Origin: DATKYK01 sp034430255
GTDB lineage: Bacteria > Chloroflexota > Dehalococcoidia > E44-bin15
Assembly (NCBI GenBank): GCA_034430255.1
Contig: DAOUEU010000019.1
Span: forward strand, 1-24,577
Length of the DNA stretch: 24,577 bases
Reading direction: 5' to 3'
Shown here: positions 1-8,496 of the stretch, piece by piece
How the letters are laid out: the number at the start of each line of letters is the position of its first letter
How positions within the stretch are numbered: the first letter of the stretch is position 1
The notes under the pieces: model-generated
Seen by the model: only the letters and a program-made list of their open reading frames with translations
Told to the model about the DNA's origin: nothing
The model's database searches: none
Program-made: the position numbers and the translations under genes

Positions 1-188
1 TCTATTATCGCTTGCTCTGAGGGTGCTTCCCATAGGCAGGCCATCTTTCCGGCTCCAACCGCTGACCAAGTAGTAATACAGTAGGTATCTGTGGTAAATC
101 CTTCTATCACCGCCTTAGTGACGGCCATTTGGTTCACGCTCGTTGCTGACCTTGGGTCTATGGTGTGAATCACCAGGTACCTTGCCAT
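1..188 (-). CDS. DUF4242-like small protein, partial (3' end outside window)
   Basis: An open frame of 62 codons runs from an ATG at 188 off the left edge. A clear ribosome binding site (AGGAGA, 202-197) sits 8 nt upstream. The protein starts MARYLVIHTIDPRS and later contains CLWEAPSEQAI. This beta-strand opening and the late W/EAPS motif resemble DUF4242 (SCO4226-type, nickel-binding ferredoxin-like fold) proteins, which are about 80-90 residues long, so roughly 20-30 residues are missing. Family members are small and mostly uncharacterised. No partner gene is visible because the downstream side is outside the window. The family call rests on remembered motif similarity only. Confidence 0.6.
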   Translation of the reverse strand, partial: MARYLVIHTIDPRSATSVNQMAVTKAVIEGFTTDTYCITTWSAVGAGKMACLWEAPSEQAII

Positions 189-441
189 TTTAGTTATCTC
201 CTTTTCTCTCGAATTTATCGGGCTGTTTAAGTGCAATTAGCTGACCACTCCACCGCCCCCAGGTGAAGAAGTCAGCTTTTATCTAACATAGGCATTACCT
301 CCCTCGCTTTATAGGCAGTGAGCCAGGGCTGCTTCTGCAAAATGCGCAATAGGCTAGCTTAGGATAGGGAATAATACTCCGTAATTCTTTGTTTGTCAAT
401 CCCAGTATAATTGGAGCGCAAGAACAGGCTGGCGGGCTTAA

Positions 442-471
442 GGATGCGGGTTGGCGGGATGCAGGCTGGGG
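442..471. repeat. Imperfect 15-bp tandem duplication
   Basis: Two adjacent 15-mers, GGATGCGGGTTGGCG (442-456) and GGATGCAGGCTGGGG (457-471), match at 12 of 15 positions. The surrounding bases continue a G-rich, GGCGGG-like pattern. It is probably a small slippage-derived duplication without known function. Confidence 0.4.
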
Positions 472-584
472 GCAATTGGCGAGGAGCAACAATCGGCATG
501 TGGATGGCGGAAATAGCGATCCATCAGAAATTCACCGAATTATGGCAGTCATTTTTATGAGATTGCTGAAATAGTCTCAATCAA

Positions 585-637
585 CCCCCAAATCCCCCAA
601 TCTTGGGGGACTTGTCAAAGCTGGGGGACACCCCCAG
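585..637. repeat. G/C-run double palindrome, probable dispersed intergenic repeat
   Basis: There are two perfect hairpins in tandem: TCCCCCAA-TC-TTGGGGGA at 593-610 and CTGGGGG-ACA-CCCCCAG at 621-637, preceded by another C5 run at 585-589. This style of short CCCCC/GGGGG palindrome cluster is typical of dispersed non-coding repeats (MITE-like or REP-like) in several bacterial genomes. Only one copy is visible in the window, so its dispersed nature is inferred. Confidence 0.5.
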
Positions 638-761
638 AACCCCGGAAGTAAGTATCCTGCACCTCTTTATCAGCGGTCTCTTTATAAGGGTATATATATA
701 TAAATATCTAGGGAAAAGTTTATTTATGGGTGTTGTTCTGATGATAGCATGGACACAACTA

Positions 762-794
762 AAAAAGGGCTATCTCCAAATGATAGCCCTTTTT
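762..794 (-). terminator. Intrinsic terminator downstream of the serpin gene
   Basis: A perfect 13-bp inverted repeat has arms AAAAAGGGCTATC (762-774) and GATAGCCCTTTTT (782-794) with a 7-nt loop. Read on the minus strand, the GC stem is followed by a T run. It lies about 40 bp beyond the serpin stop codon. A/T tracts on both sides mean it could also work in the other direction. Confidence 0.85.
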
Positions 795-835
795 ATACCA
801 TTCTACTTGATATGGCGGTACGGTCTATAGTTGTA

Positions 836-2104
836 CTATGTGCTCGGGTTTGCCACGCGCCCGACAAACAGAACAGCGCCGGTCTCGATGTCGCGGATCA
901 GGAATATAAAGGGATGGTCGAGGGTAACCTCAACAGGCTGCTCCGGTGCTGCCGTCAGGGACATAATAACGGCAGTTGCGGCTGCTGCCTCTGTACCCGC
1001 TTCGTCCACAGAGACGAATGCCTTGTGAAGGATATCAGAGATGAACAGGTCGCGGGCACCGGTCATGCCTGAGAAGTCGGCCGCTCCTGAGAAGGCAACT
1101 GGCATGCCCATCGCAGCAAGCGTGTTGACCAGGCTGAACTCCGATTCAAATTCGAATTTGGGCATGGTCAGCTGGACCTTACGGTATTTCAGGTCATTTG
1201 TGATGGCATCTACGATGTCGGCATCCAGAGTGCCTTCAAAATCATCAAACTCACCGTTATTGGGAAGCAGGATCACCATTGATAGCTCACGTCCATCGTA
1301 AGGCAGTTCAACTGCCTGATACCCTTCGCCCTCTGAATAGCCAAAGGACTCGGTCTGAGTCATCATCGGCACGGTGACCTCGCTGCCATCGAGCAGATGG
1401 AAAGTGCCGTCCCCTGTCATATCCTCGCTGAAGGGATTCAGCCACGCTGCATTGAAGTAGATCGCATTGGTGAGAACAAGCCGGGTCAATGTATCGATGG
1501 CGCCCTGCGGGATGAGGTCTTCTATCCTGCCCTCCGTCCGGTCACTGACCCAGTTGTTGATGGGGATGCGGGATGATTCCGGCGCGTTTATGAAATCGAG
1601 GAGCCTCAGCCCGGCACCGTAGTTCTCCGCCAGGACGTCGAGGAACTCATTGAGAAATTCATAGTCTTCCTGTCCCCAGATTGAATTGGCGATGTTCAGC
1701 CGGAAGCCCTCTTCGTCCTTGCCCTCGGCGCCCTCACCGCGACTGGCGAGCTTAAGGTCCAGGCCATTTAATGCGGGGTGCAGACGCTCCTGTGGGAGGG
1801 TGAAGTGGAGTGTATCCGCCATCTGCTGTTCGGTCTCGTTGCGGGCACCGGCGTATGTCATAGCCAGTGCAACGGAGATGCTGTACGGAGAGTAGAACAG
1901 GTTCCCCTCCTCCTCGCTGAGTGCCTGATAGAGGTCGAAGGCGAATGCAGTATTTCCGTCCACCAGCTCGGTTAGCTCCGAGGCGGTGACATCGGGCGAG
2001 GTCGAACGCGGCTTGTCCGATTGTGCCATACTTATCGCCTGGCCACAACCAGCCAGGCTCAGCGGTATTATCAACATCAATAGAGCGAGTAGTGTCCTTT
2101 TCAT
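836..2104 (-). CDS. Serpin-family protease inhibitor, lipoprotein
   Basis: Serpins trap target serine or cysteine proteases by a suicide conformational change. The 422-residue protein has the full serpin layout: NLFYSPYSISVALAMTYAGA near the N-terminus, LVLTNAIYFNAAWLNPF in the shutter region, and a C-terminal HPFIFLIRD..TGAVLFVGRV signature. The hinge of the reactive centre loop, GTEAAAATAV (about residues 370-379), is the small-residue type needed for loop insertion, so it should be inhibitory. Counting from the hinge as in alpha-1-antitrypsin puts P1 near the MSLTAA stretch, but the loop is about three residues longer, so P1 is uncertain. The N-terminus is a lipoprotein signal peptide with lipobox LAGC (Cys20), so it should be anchored outside the cytoplasm. 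I chose ATG 2104 over GTG 2119 because GGAGG precedes it by 8 nt and the signal peptide begins there. It appears to be transcribed alone. Confidence 0.95.
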   Translation of the reverse strand: MKRTLLALLMLIIPLSLAGCGQAISMAQSDKPRSTSPDVTASELTELVDGNTAFAFDLYQALSEEEGNLFYSPYSISVALAMTYAGARNETEQQMADTLHFTLPQERLHPALNGLDLKLASRGEGAEGKDEEGFRLNIANSIWGQEDYEFLNEFLDVLAENYGAGLRLLDFINAPESSRIPINNWVSDRTEGRIEDLIPQGAIDTLTRLVLTNAIYFNAAWLNPFSEDMTGDGTFHLLDGSEVTVPMMTQTESFGYSEGEGYQAVELPYDGRELSMVILLPNNGEFDDFEGTLDADIVDAITNDLKYRKVQLTMPKFEFESEFSLVNTLAAMGMPVAFSGAADFSGMTGARDLFISDILHKAFVSVDEAGTEAAAATAVIMSLTAAPEQPVEVTLDHPFIFLIRDIETGAVLFVGRVANPST

Positions 2105-2152
2105 GGTAATTACCTCCACTTAAATTTTAACCAAAGGCATCTAATTAGCCTC

Positions 2153-2163
2153 ATTATATTATA
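2153..2163 (-). promoter_or_regulatory. Candidate -10 region of the serpin promoter
   Basis: On the minus strand, two overlapping TATAAT hexamers (2163-2158 and 2158-2153) lie about 50-60 bp upstream of the serpin ATG. No good TTGACA-like -35 is seen at the matching distance, so this is only a candidate. Confidence 0.35.
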
Positions 2164-2358
2164 GACGGATTTGGAGCTAAAAAGGTTCCACTGTTTATCC
2201 CCAGAAATGCTGTGCTGCATGGGAATTGGATGATATTGATTTAACCGGCTACTCGATCAATGTCCGGTGGTAGCTAACGGCTCATGGTGAATGAATGGGG
2301 ACTCTGTCTGAGACACCCGGATTTACAAATACTGTCGCGCTGCAGGAGAGTGCTTGTA

Positions 2359-2637
2359 TCAACCCCGCTGGTAGACGATCCCGTATCCACCTGGAGGAAA
2401 GGTGAAATCGATGGCGTCGTAATCGCATACGGCATAGCACGATGCACACTCGGTACAGAATTTCTTGTAGGCTTTTTCCAGTACTGCTTTGCCGTCTCGG
2501 ATCTTCCACAGGTTCATACCGCAGATTATCACGCAGTTCTTGCACCCCACGCACTTCTCATGATCGACCGTGATAAAATCTACCGGCGACTCGATCACTG
2601 TTACCAGGTCTCTCTTTTCTATTGAGTACTTCTCCAT
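2359..2637 (-). CDS. fixX: FixX-like ferredoxin, 2x[4Fe-4S]
   Basis: A 92-residue soluble ferredoxin with two full cluster motifs: C29-x2-C32-x2-C35-x3-C39 and C61-x2-C64-x2-C67-x3-C71. Length and placement directly after a FixC-like flavoprotein (2 nt between stop and start) match FixX. In the FixABCX and ETF:quinone oxidoreductase systems, FixX supplies the Fe-S domain that relays electrons between the FixC flavin and quinone or ferredoxin. Unlike some FixX proteins, which keep a single complete cluster, both motifs look intact here. It is the last gene of the seven-gene redox unit, and no clear terminator was found after it. Confidence 0.88.
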   Translation of the reverse strand: MEKYSIEKRDLVTVIESPVDFITVDHEKCVGCKNCVIICGMNLWKIRDGKAVLEKAYKKFCTECASCYAVCDYDAIDFTFPPGGYGIVYQRG

Positions 2638-2639
2638 GA

Positions 2640-4031
2640 TTACTCTCCTCCTGCAGGTGCCTGCATCATACCCTTCAGCATGGGGGCCATCATCTTGGTG
2701 CCAGCGAGGAAACCCTTAATTTTATCTCTCGAGGCTTCTTCGGCTATAGGGAAGTAATAGCGCGACATGAAAAGCAGTTGCGGTATCATGTCCACCATAA
2801 TCGCCGGTACTCGCAACATGCCATGTGCATGTGGTTCGGCAAAGGTCAGCATACCGTAGAACATGGCATCGGCAAGGTTGTCGAAGAGGTCAAAGAAGGT
2901 CTGTGACGTCCATGCAGCAAAAAAGTCTCTAAGCACGGTGCCGGATGTAAAATCGACACCCACCGGTGATACTTTAAGCTCCTCCATATATTGTTTGAAG
3001 TATTCCTTGGAGAAATCACTATCCTGGTGAGCTCGCACTGCAACCTGGGCGGCCAGCCGCGACGAATACATTGCCTGCCACACACCTTCGGCCATGAACG
3101 GCTCCGGTACACCTGCCGCGTCACCGGTAAGCATGAGACCGCCGGTGAAAATCCTTTCATTAAACGTCTTCAGCCAGGGCAGAAAATGAAGCTGGAACTC
3201 GCGAGGACGGGCACGAGTGGCTTTGATCAGGCGCTGAATGAAATCAAGTTGAACATTATCTATCACTGATCTGGTTGATAGATTTCGGCCTGCGTCGATT
3301 TCGCTCTGTAGCGTCTTCGCTGGGCGGGAGCCGATGTGAAATCCGTCCCGGCAGATAGTGCAGTATCCGCCGCGGTCTGGGCCCATAAATATATGGACAT
3401 TCGTGTCGCCGCAGTACTCGGCAAGACGCTCCGGATCTGCCTCGAAGTCTACAGTGGAAAGCACGGTTATCTGGTCTTTATCCCATCTCTTTCGAATCCC
3501 AACCTTATTGGCCATTAGGGAGTGCGCGCCGTCGGCCGCGATGACCACCGGCGCACGGTACTCGTTTCCATGATGGTCAACTACACCGACAATGTTCTGC
3601 CCATCTTTGATTACGTCATGCGCCAGGGTGGCGAGCTTGAGCTCCGCACCGGCCGAGGTGGCTTTGTCCGCCATCCACTGGTCGAACTCAGGCCGATACA
3701 TCATCTGCACCATGTATTCGCTGGCCTGGGGATAGCTGTTACGCTTTGGGGGAGTCAGACCCCAGGTTAAGCGATCAGCGTTGGATGGCATGGGCTCGAC
3801 TATATGCATCACTCCGAACTTGGTCGGCCACAACGATGGTACGTCCAGATCCTTAATGTAATCGAAATCCCGAGCGGCCTTGGGCGCGAGGCCAAAACCA
3901 GACGAATTTTTCTCGCCGCAGAAGCGTCCTCGTTCGAGGATGATCACCTTGAGGCCAGCATCCGCGGCCTCCTTGGCAGCAGCGCTTCCTCCCGGTCCCC
4001 CGCCCACTACAATAAGGTCATAGTTACTCAT
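2640..4031 (-). CDS. fixC: FixC-like FAD-dependent oxidoreductase (ETF:quinone oxidoreductase family)
   Basis: A 463-residue flavoprotein. The N-terminus has the Rossmann dinucleotide motif GGGPGGSAAA (residues 10-19) and a following acidic ERG. A second FAD motif, MLTGDAAGVPEPFMAEGV, lies at about 300-320. Both are typical of the geranylgeranyl reductase/FixC/ETF-QO superfamily. FixC takes electrons from an EtfAB/FixAB pair and, with FixX, passes them to quinone or ferredoxin. FixX follows immediately and EtfB is in the same unit, so an electron-transfer role fits better than a prenyl-reductase role. The C-terminal part (about 370-463) contains hydrophobic and Phe/Met-rich helices that may touch the membrane. 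No transmembrane anchor is certain. Confidence 0.85.
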   Translation of the reverse strand: MSNYDLIVVGGGPGGSAAAKEAADAGLKVIILERGRFCGEKNSSGFGLAPKAARDFDYIKDLDVPSLWPTKFGVMHIVEPMPSNADRLTWGLTPPKRNSYPQASEYMVQMMYRPEFDQWMADKATSAGAELKLATLAHDVIKDGQNIVGVVDHHGNEYRAPVVIAADGAHSLMANKVGIRKRWDKDQITVLSTVDFEADPERLAEYCGDTNVHIFMGPDRGGYCTICRDGFHIGSRPAKTLQSEIDAGRNLSTRSVIDNVQLDFIQRLIKATRARPREFQLHFLPWLKTFNERIFTGGLMLTGDAAGVPEPFMAEGVWQAMYSSRLAAQVAVRAHQDSDFSKEYFKQYMEELKVSPVGVDFTSGTVLRDFFAAWTSQTFFDLFDNLADAMFYGMLTFAEPHAHGMLRVPAIMVDMIPQLLFMSRYYFPIAEEASRDKIKGFLAGTKMMAPMLKGMMQAPAGGE

Positions 4032-4105
4032 TTGGCCTCCTCCTATAAGTTTCTGAATTGATAGAAGATGCTAGGGTCGACAAGCAAAGACTCACTACAT
4101 TTCCC

Positions 4106-5671
4106 CTATTCATCCGGTGATATGTAAGCAGTTGGATCGCACGTATTGTTTGGATCCAGCTGCTTTTTGATCTCGCGCAACCATGCATCATAATTAAAGC
4201 ACGCAGGCCCGAACACGCCGTGCTTGCCCGTCCCCACTTGCGATATCTGGAAAATGGGCGAACCCAGCTCCTGTTTCAGGCATGTCTCGTTCGATTCCGC
4301 CAAGTACTCAAGTGCTCCTTGCGCGGATTCACCGTCGTGATGGTCATACATAATTAGCACTTCAGTATAAGCTAGATGGCCCTGCTCAAACAATAGGGTC
4401 GCGGAATTGTCGCCCCCGTCGTCCATGATCACGCCCCTCTTGATGTACTTTTCCTTTAGTCCCGCTCCGGCCTTGATCTGGTTTATGGCCAGGTCTACGG
4501 TATCCATCGCTCCGAACGAGGTATTGAAGCCCCCCGCACTACGGAAGCACGAGCGTACAACCGCATCCACCTTGAGCACGGTAATGGCGGTTTGCTCCTG
4601 CATCTCCTCGGTTTCAGATATGGGGGAGACCTGACCGCCAGTCTCCTCCAAAACCTGTGCCAGAACCTTTTGCTGATAATCAAACTCCCGCTCTGAGTTG
4701 GCGAAGATCACAAACAAGAAGGCATATTTGAGCACCTGCTGCATCATGCCTGATTGCCACAGATCAACGTAGTTCTTGCCGGAAGTCATTTGCAGGCCCA
4801 CGAACGAAGGGGTCAGCCTGCAGATGAAATAGCCGATCTCCGACTCGCCAAGCTTGTAAGCTGCCTCGGCAAGCTGGTCAAGGCTGGGGAAGCTGAACAG
4901 CGAAGCTCGGAAGAAATTGATTGGCTCTTTAAGCACGTAGTTGGGAGGGGCGTTCTTCATCTCCAGTTCAGGCGGTCCGTTCCAATGAAAGAGCTTGACT
5001 GCGCACTTGGTGAATACACCCAGCCCTCCCCATGCGCCTTCCCAGCCCCGCATAATCCCCCTCATGCTGGGACCTGGTCCATCGCCACAGAACCAGCCTG
5101 CATCCGCTCCAAGTGATCCTAGCTTGAGTACCTCACCCGTAGGCAGCACCCACTCGACGCCAAGGAGATTGCGGCCGCTGTAGCCCATGCTTAGTCCATC
5201 AGGCCCGTAGCCAACCACTGAAGTTGCGCTGGCAAGCACAGAAGTGTTGGAGCCCGCTCCGATAATGTGGCAGTTGAGCCCCTTCTTCATCGCTTCTACC
5301 TGGAGTTGCATACAGATCACGTGTGGTTCGACAACCGCAAACATGTTTTTCTCGTCAATCTCAAGAATGCGGTTCATGCGGCGTAAATCCAGTAGTACCG
5401 CCCCTTCGACTCCTGGCAGGTTGTGGATGCCCCACCCGGTGCTCATGGCCTTGAAGACTATGTGGTGCCTGTTGCAGAGTTTGGCGATGGCAACCACCTC
5501 CTCTGTGCTCGCAGGCATGAGCACGGCCTCGGGCGAGATGTCGGCCCACACGCCTTTATTGTTACCAAAAGGCTGGTACATATATGACCTGAGCACTGCT
5601 GGGTCACCAGAGATGTTCTCCGGTCCTACTACGCTCTCGAATGATTTGTATACTTTTGTGGCAAGGGACAT
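4106..5671 (-). CDS. FAD-binding oxidase, GlcD/VAO family (second copy)
   Basis: A 521-residue protein with a PCMH-type FAD-binding half (about 40-240; PASTEEVVAIAKLCN, then VLLDLRRMNRILEIDEKNMFAVVEPHV) and a C-terminal substrate or cap half ending KKQLDPNNTCDPTAY, which resembles the usual DPNxxxNPG tail of GlcD-type enzymes. Family members (glycolate, D-lactate and 4-cresol-type dehydrogenases) oxidise hydroxy acids or alcohols with FAD. The usual glycine-rich RGGGT loop is replaced by KAMSTGWGIHN, and the family's closing NPGK is CDPTAY, so the substrate may be unusual. It lies 30 nt after the CCG Fe-S gene, suggesting a GlcD/GlcF-like pairing. It is a distant paralogue of the gene at 7009-8469. 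Confidence 0.85.
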   Translation of the reverse strand: MSLATKVYKSFESVVGPENISGDPAVLRSYMYQPFGNNKGVWADISPEAVLMPASTEEVVAIAKLCNRHHIVFKAMSTGWGIHNLPGVEGAVLLDLRRMNRILEIDEKNMFAVVEPHVICMQLQVEAMKKGLNCHIIGAGSNTSVLASATSVVGYGPDGLSMGYSGRNLLGVEWVLPTGEVLKLGSLGADAGWFCGDGPGPSMRGIMRGWEGAWGGLGVFTKCAVKLFHWNGPPELEMKNAPPNYVLKEPINFFRASLFSFPSLDQLAEAAYKLGESEIGYFICRLTPSFVGLQMTSGKNYVDLWQSGMMQQVLKYAFLFVIFANSEREFDYQQKVLAQVLEETGGQVSPISETEEMQEQTAITVLKVDAVVRSCFRSAGGFNTSFGAMDTVDLAINQIKAGAGLKEKYIKRGVIMDDGGDNSATLLFEQGHLAYTEVLIMYDHHDGESAQGALEYLAESNETCLKQELGSPIFQISQVGTGKHGVFGPACFNYDAWLREIKKQLDPNNTCDPTAYISPDE

Positions 5672-5701
5672 GTTCGCCTCCTGTTCATCAATGATCCGTT
5701 G

Positions 5702-6988
5702 TTATAGCGCCTGTTTCACAAGTTCCACGACATCGTAGACCATCAGGTGATTGCCAGATTGAGCAATGGCATCCTTAAAATTGCGCTCGCACCAAGGGCA
5801 GGCGGTTACGATCGCTTCAGCTGCCACTGACTCAGCCTCCTTGATCCGCTCAGATGCAGTCCACAAGGCAAAGTCATCCATAGAAAGCTTGACTCCGGAG
5901 CCAGCTCCACAGCACCAGGAGTATTCCCTTATCCTCTCCATCTCTACTAACTCGATCCCCGGAACCCTCCTAATGATGTCGCGGGGAGGTTCGTAGACCC
6001 CTTCCCAGCCCCGATGCACGACCTTTTCTGGCTCCCTCAAGATGAATTGGCCTAGCACCTTTTTCTCCACACCCCTCCAGGGCACGTACTGCTCGGAGTT
6101 GCGACCTAGGTTACAGGGGTCATGATAGGTGACGCGTGCAGGGATGCTCTTGGAAAGCTGCAGCTTGCCCTCTTTAATTAGCTCATCAAGGATCTGGGTA
6201 ATGTGCAGCACCTCAAACTTCATCTCTTTGCCCAGTAGAGGATACACCGCCTTCATTATTCCAAAGCCACACGCGCAGGAGGTGACCACCCTTTTGGCGC
6301 CAGCGGCGTTCCAGTCATCGATGTTGCTCTCCGCGAACTTGATGAAATCACCCTGGAAGCCCAGTTGAAAGGCCATACTACCACAGCATGTTTCATTGCT
6401 GCCCATAAAGCCCAGGTCGATTCCCGCCTGTTTAAGCAGGGTTACCGCGTCTCTGGCAATCGGTGACAACTCAGGATCATAGCAATATAAACACCCGGCA
6501 TGGTAAACAACCTCCGCTTGGTCGCCCTTAGAGAGGTCTTTAAGTTCAAGGCCTTCAGCCCATTTGCCCCTATCGGCCTTAGGTTGCATAAGAGTGTTGT
6601 CCTCTTTCCTCAGACTATCGATAATCATAAGGTGCTCGGGCAGGAAATAGCCCATACTCACAAGGTGCGCACGGGTGGAGTATATCGACCATAGTACTTC
6701 CAGTTCGGAATTGTACTTGCACGAAGAATCACACGCGCCGCATGCCGTGCAGCGGTAAACTATGTTCAGCAGTTCGTCCGTCACATCATCCAGTTTACCC
6801 TCGGCGAGGGCAAGTCCCAGCGCCATCCTGCCGCCACCAGAATACGAGTGGAAGTTATACCTGGCGATGCTGGGGCAGTTTTGAGAGAATCTCCAACTTT
6901 TCATCTGGGCCAAAGGTGGCCACTTACAGATCGAGCACCTGGCGCACCTCTTCATATCCCCAACGTAGTCATTGAGTTCAAGCAACAT
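5702..6988 (-). CDS. CCG-domain (Fe-S) oxidoreductase, GlcF/LldE/HdrD type
   Basis: A 428-residue protein. The N-terminus has two ferredoxin-like cluster motifs: C15-x2-C18-x2-C21 with C38-P, and C80-x2-C83-x2-C86-x3-C90. Two cysteine-rich CCG domains follow: one with HAGCLYCYD and ETCCGS, the other with HDPCNLGRNSEQY and SWCCGAGSG. This is the architecture of GlcF, GlpC and HdrD, which pass electrons from flavin dehydrogenases to quinones or heterodisulfides. The CCG motifs can hold a noncubane cluster. It sits between two GlcD-like oxidases, so it probably serves one or both. The first start (ATG 6988) keeps the first cluster complete. Confidence 0.88.
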   Translation of the reverse strand: MLLELNDYVGDMKRCARCSICKWPPLAQMKSWRFSQNCPSIARYNFHSYSGGGRMALGLALAEGKLDDVTDELLNIVYRCTACGACDSSCKYNSELEVLWSIYSTRAHLVSMGYFLPEHLMIIDSLRKEDNTLMQPKADRGKWAEGLELKDLSKGDQAEVVYHAGCLYCYDPELSPIARDAVTLLKQAGIDLGFMGSNETCCGSMAFQLGFQGDFIKFAESNIDDWNAAGAKRVVTSCACGFGIMKAVYPLLGKEMKFEVLHITQILDELIKEGKLQLSKSIPARVTYHDPCNLGRNSEQYVPWRGVEKKVLGQFILREPEKVVHRGWEGVYEPPRDIIRRVPGIELVEMERIREYSWCCGAGSGVKLSMDDFALWTASERIKEAESVAAEAIVTACPWCERNFKDAIAQSGNHLMVYDVVELVKQAL

Positions 6989-7008
6989 GTTCTCTCTCCT
7001 TTATCATT

Positions 7009-8469
7009 TTAGAAGAATAGTTTCCCGGGGTTCATTACGTCATTGGGATCGAAAATCTTTTTAATTTTTCTGAGCGTGACAACATTTTCGGCGTACTGGT
7101 TGCGAATCATTTCCGGCCAAGTCCCATAGGGCCTTGAGAAGAATGCCCCCTGGTTCATCATAGCTCTACTAGCTCTATCGAATGTAACTCCTGCGCGTGC
7201 TCGTTCCGCTTTGCTAATCGAATCAAACGTGAGGTTGAACTCTACATGACAGGATCGGCCCTGCTGGATCGGTTGTATGTATACGCCGATGCTGGTTGCG
7301 GGGAAACCTGTTTCGTTCGCGGTCTCACGCATGACCTTTATGAACTCGGGGGACCGATCGAGAGTAGTGAGGAAGAATATATCAGCGCTGTTGCCCCGGT
7401 AACGCAACTTCCAGTAGGGTTCGGGGCAAGGCTCACTCAGCGCTTTAAGAAGCTTTGTCGAATTTACCCCAGCAAGTGCGGTCACGGGATGAACGCCATG
7501 TCTTTGCGCAATCTCCTTTATGTCTTTTAATTGGTAATCCACCCGCTCCTCGGGGAATCTATCGTAACCGGCAACTACATAGATTAGGAGATACGGCGGC
7601 AGTTCAGCGCTGAGTTTCTCGATAGATACCGAGTCTTGCTCGAGAATCGAAGCCAGATTGAGCCGGTCTATGACCAGACATTCGTCGACTAGTTTAAGCC
7701 GTTGAATCCAGTACGCGAAGTCTATGATTTCATTCACGTTCTCGCAGCCCACCATGAACAGTTCCTGGATGGACGGTAAAAGCTCCAGCCGGATGGTGGC
7801 CCAAGTGACAATCCCAAGAGTACCTTGAGCCCCCTGTATCACTCGGAACAGGTCGCTTTGGGAGGGGCCCAGAGGGCTCTTCTGGGCTTGCCCTGATTTC
7901 CACTGTTCCTCGAGCGTGCCAGGACCAGCTGCGGCTCCTGTCCTAAATAGGTCACCCTTACCGAAAATAACCTCTATGCAGCCAAGCGGGTCGGACATAT
8001 CCCAGTGGCATTTGGGTACCAGGATAGGCTCCCGCTCAAGGTAGCTGGAGATGACGGATTTGGTAACTCGCGGAGCCAGCGGAATCATTAAACGCATACC
8101 TTGTTTTTCAATTTCAGGTTTGAGGTCGCTGAAAGTGACGCCCGGTTGGACCATGGCAACGCGATTCCTCCGGTCGATACGCAGTATTCTACTCATTCGG
8201 CGGAGATCGACAATCACACTCCCCAGAGCGGGGACAGTATCTCCCTTGAAATGAGGTGGGCCGGAGCTTACCGGGATCAGGGGCGTGCCCGTCAGGTTAG
8301 CCCACTTCACTACCTCCTGTACCTCATTGACATTCTGGGGTCTCGCCACAAACTGAGGTTTCACCGCGCGAACGAAGCTCTCGTCCTTGGAATAGGCTTC
8401 AAGGGCCTCTGGCGTATCGGTAACATTCGCATCGCCTACAATTGCTACCAGCTCTTCTTTTCCAGACAC
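7009..8469 (-). CDS. FAD-binding oxidase, GlcD/VAO family (first copy)
   Basis: A 486-residue protein starting with GTG at 8469, with GGAGG 6 nt upstream. The N-terminal half is a PCMH FAD domain (VARPQNVNEVQEVVKWAN; VIVDLRRMSRILRIDRRNRVAMVQPGVTFSDL). The C-terminus ends KKIFDPNDVMNPGKLFF, a textbook GlcD/VAO-family tail. A GAQGTLGIVTWATIRL block matches the family's second FAD contact. The usual RGGGTG loop reads SSGPPHFKGD, so the flavin or substrate site is altered. The likely role is oxidation of a hydroxyl or similar group on an organic acid or alcohol, with electrons passing to the neighbouring CCG protein or EtfB. The substrate cannot be named from sequence. Confidence 0.87.
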   Translation of the reverse strand: MSGKEELVAIVGDANVTDTPEALEAYSKDESFVRAVKPQFVARPQNVNEVQEVVKWANLTGTPLIPVSSGPPHFKGDTVPALGSVIVDLRRMSRILRIDRRNRVAMVQPGVTFSDLKPEIEKQGMRLMIPLAPRVTKSVISSYLEREPILVPKCHWDMSDPLGCIEVIFGKGDLFRTGAAAGPGTLEEQWKSGQAQKSPLGPSQSDLFRVIQGAQGTLGIVTWATIRLELLPSIQELFMVGCENVNEIIDFAYWIQRLKLVDECLVIDRLNLASILEQDSVSIEKLSAELPPYLLIYVVAGYDRFPEERVDYQLKDIKEIAQRHGVHPVTALAGVNSTKLLKALSEPCPEPYWKLRYRGNSADIFFLTTLDRSPEFIKVMRETANETGFPATSIGVYIQPIQQGRSCHVEFNLTFDSISKAERARAGVTFDRASRAMMNQGAFFSRPYGTWPEMIRNQYAENVVTLRKIKKIFDPNDVMNPGKLFF

Positions 8470-8496
8470 TTCTCGCCTCCTTCTGCTACTTAAGCT

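Larger units (their letters stand above)
189..835. other. Non-coding gap of about 650 bp
   Basis: No ORF here looks like a real protein. The short open frames on both strands have low-complexity or shadow-like translations. The stretch holds a short imperfect 15-bp duplication (442-471), a pair of G/C-run palindromes (593-637), an AT-rich tract near 685-710 and the bidirectional terminator hairpin at 762-794. Otherwise nothing is recognised. Confidence 0.6.

Noticed and set aside
389..574. Plus-strand ORF with DAGWRDAGWG repeat
   Set aside because: The repeat is just the 15-bp DNA duplication read in frame; the rest has no protein pattern.
603..830. Plus-strand 75-codon ORF in the left gap
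   Set aside because: It overlaps the G/C palindromes and the terminator hairpin, has a random hydrophobic translation and no ribosome binding site or family pattern.
2104..2119. GTG 2119 as the serpin start
   Set aside because: It would add five residues before the signal peptide and overlap the GGAGG that lies at the right distance from ATG 2104.
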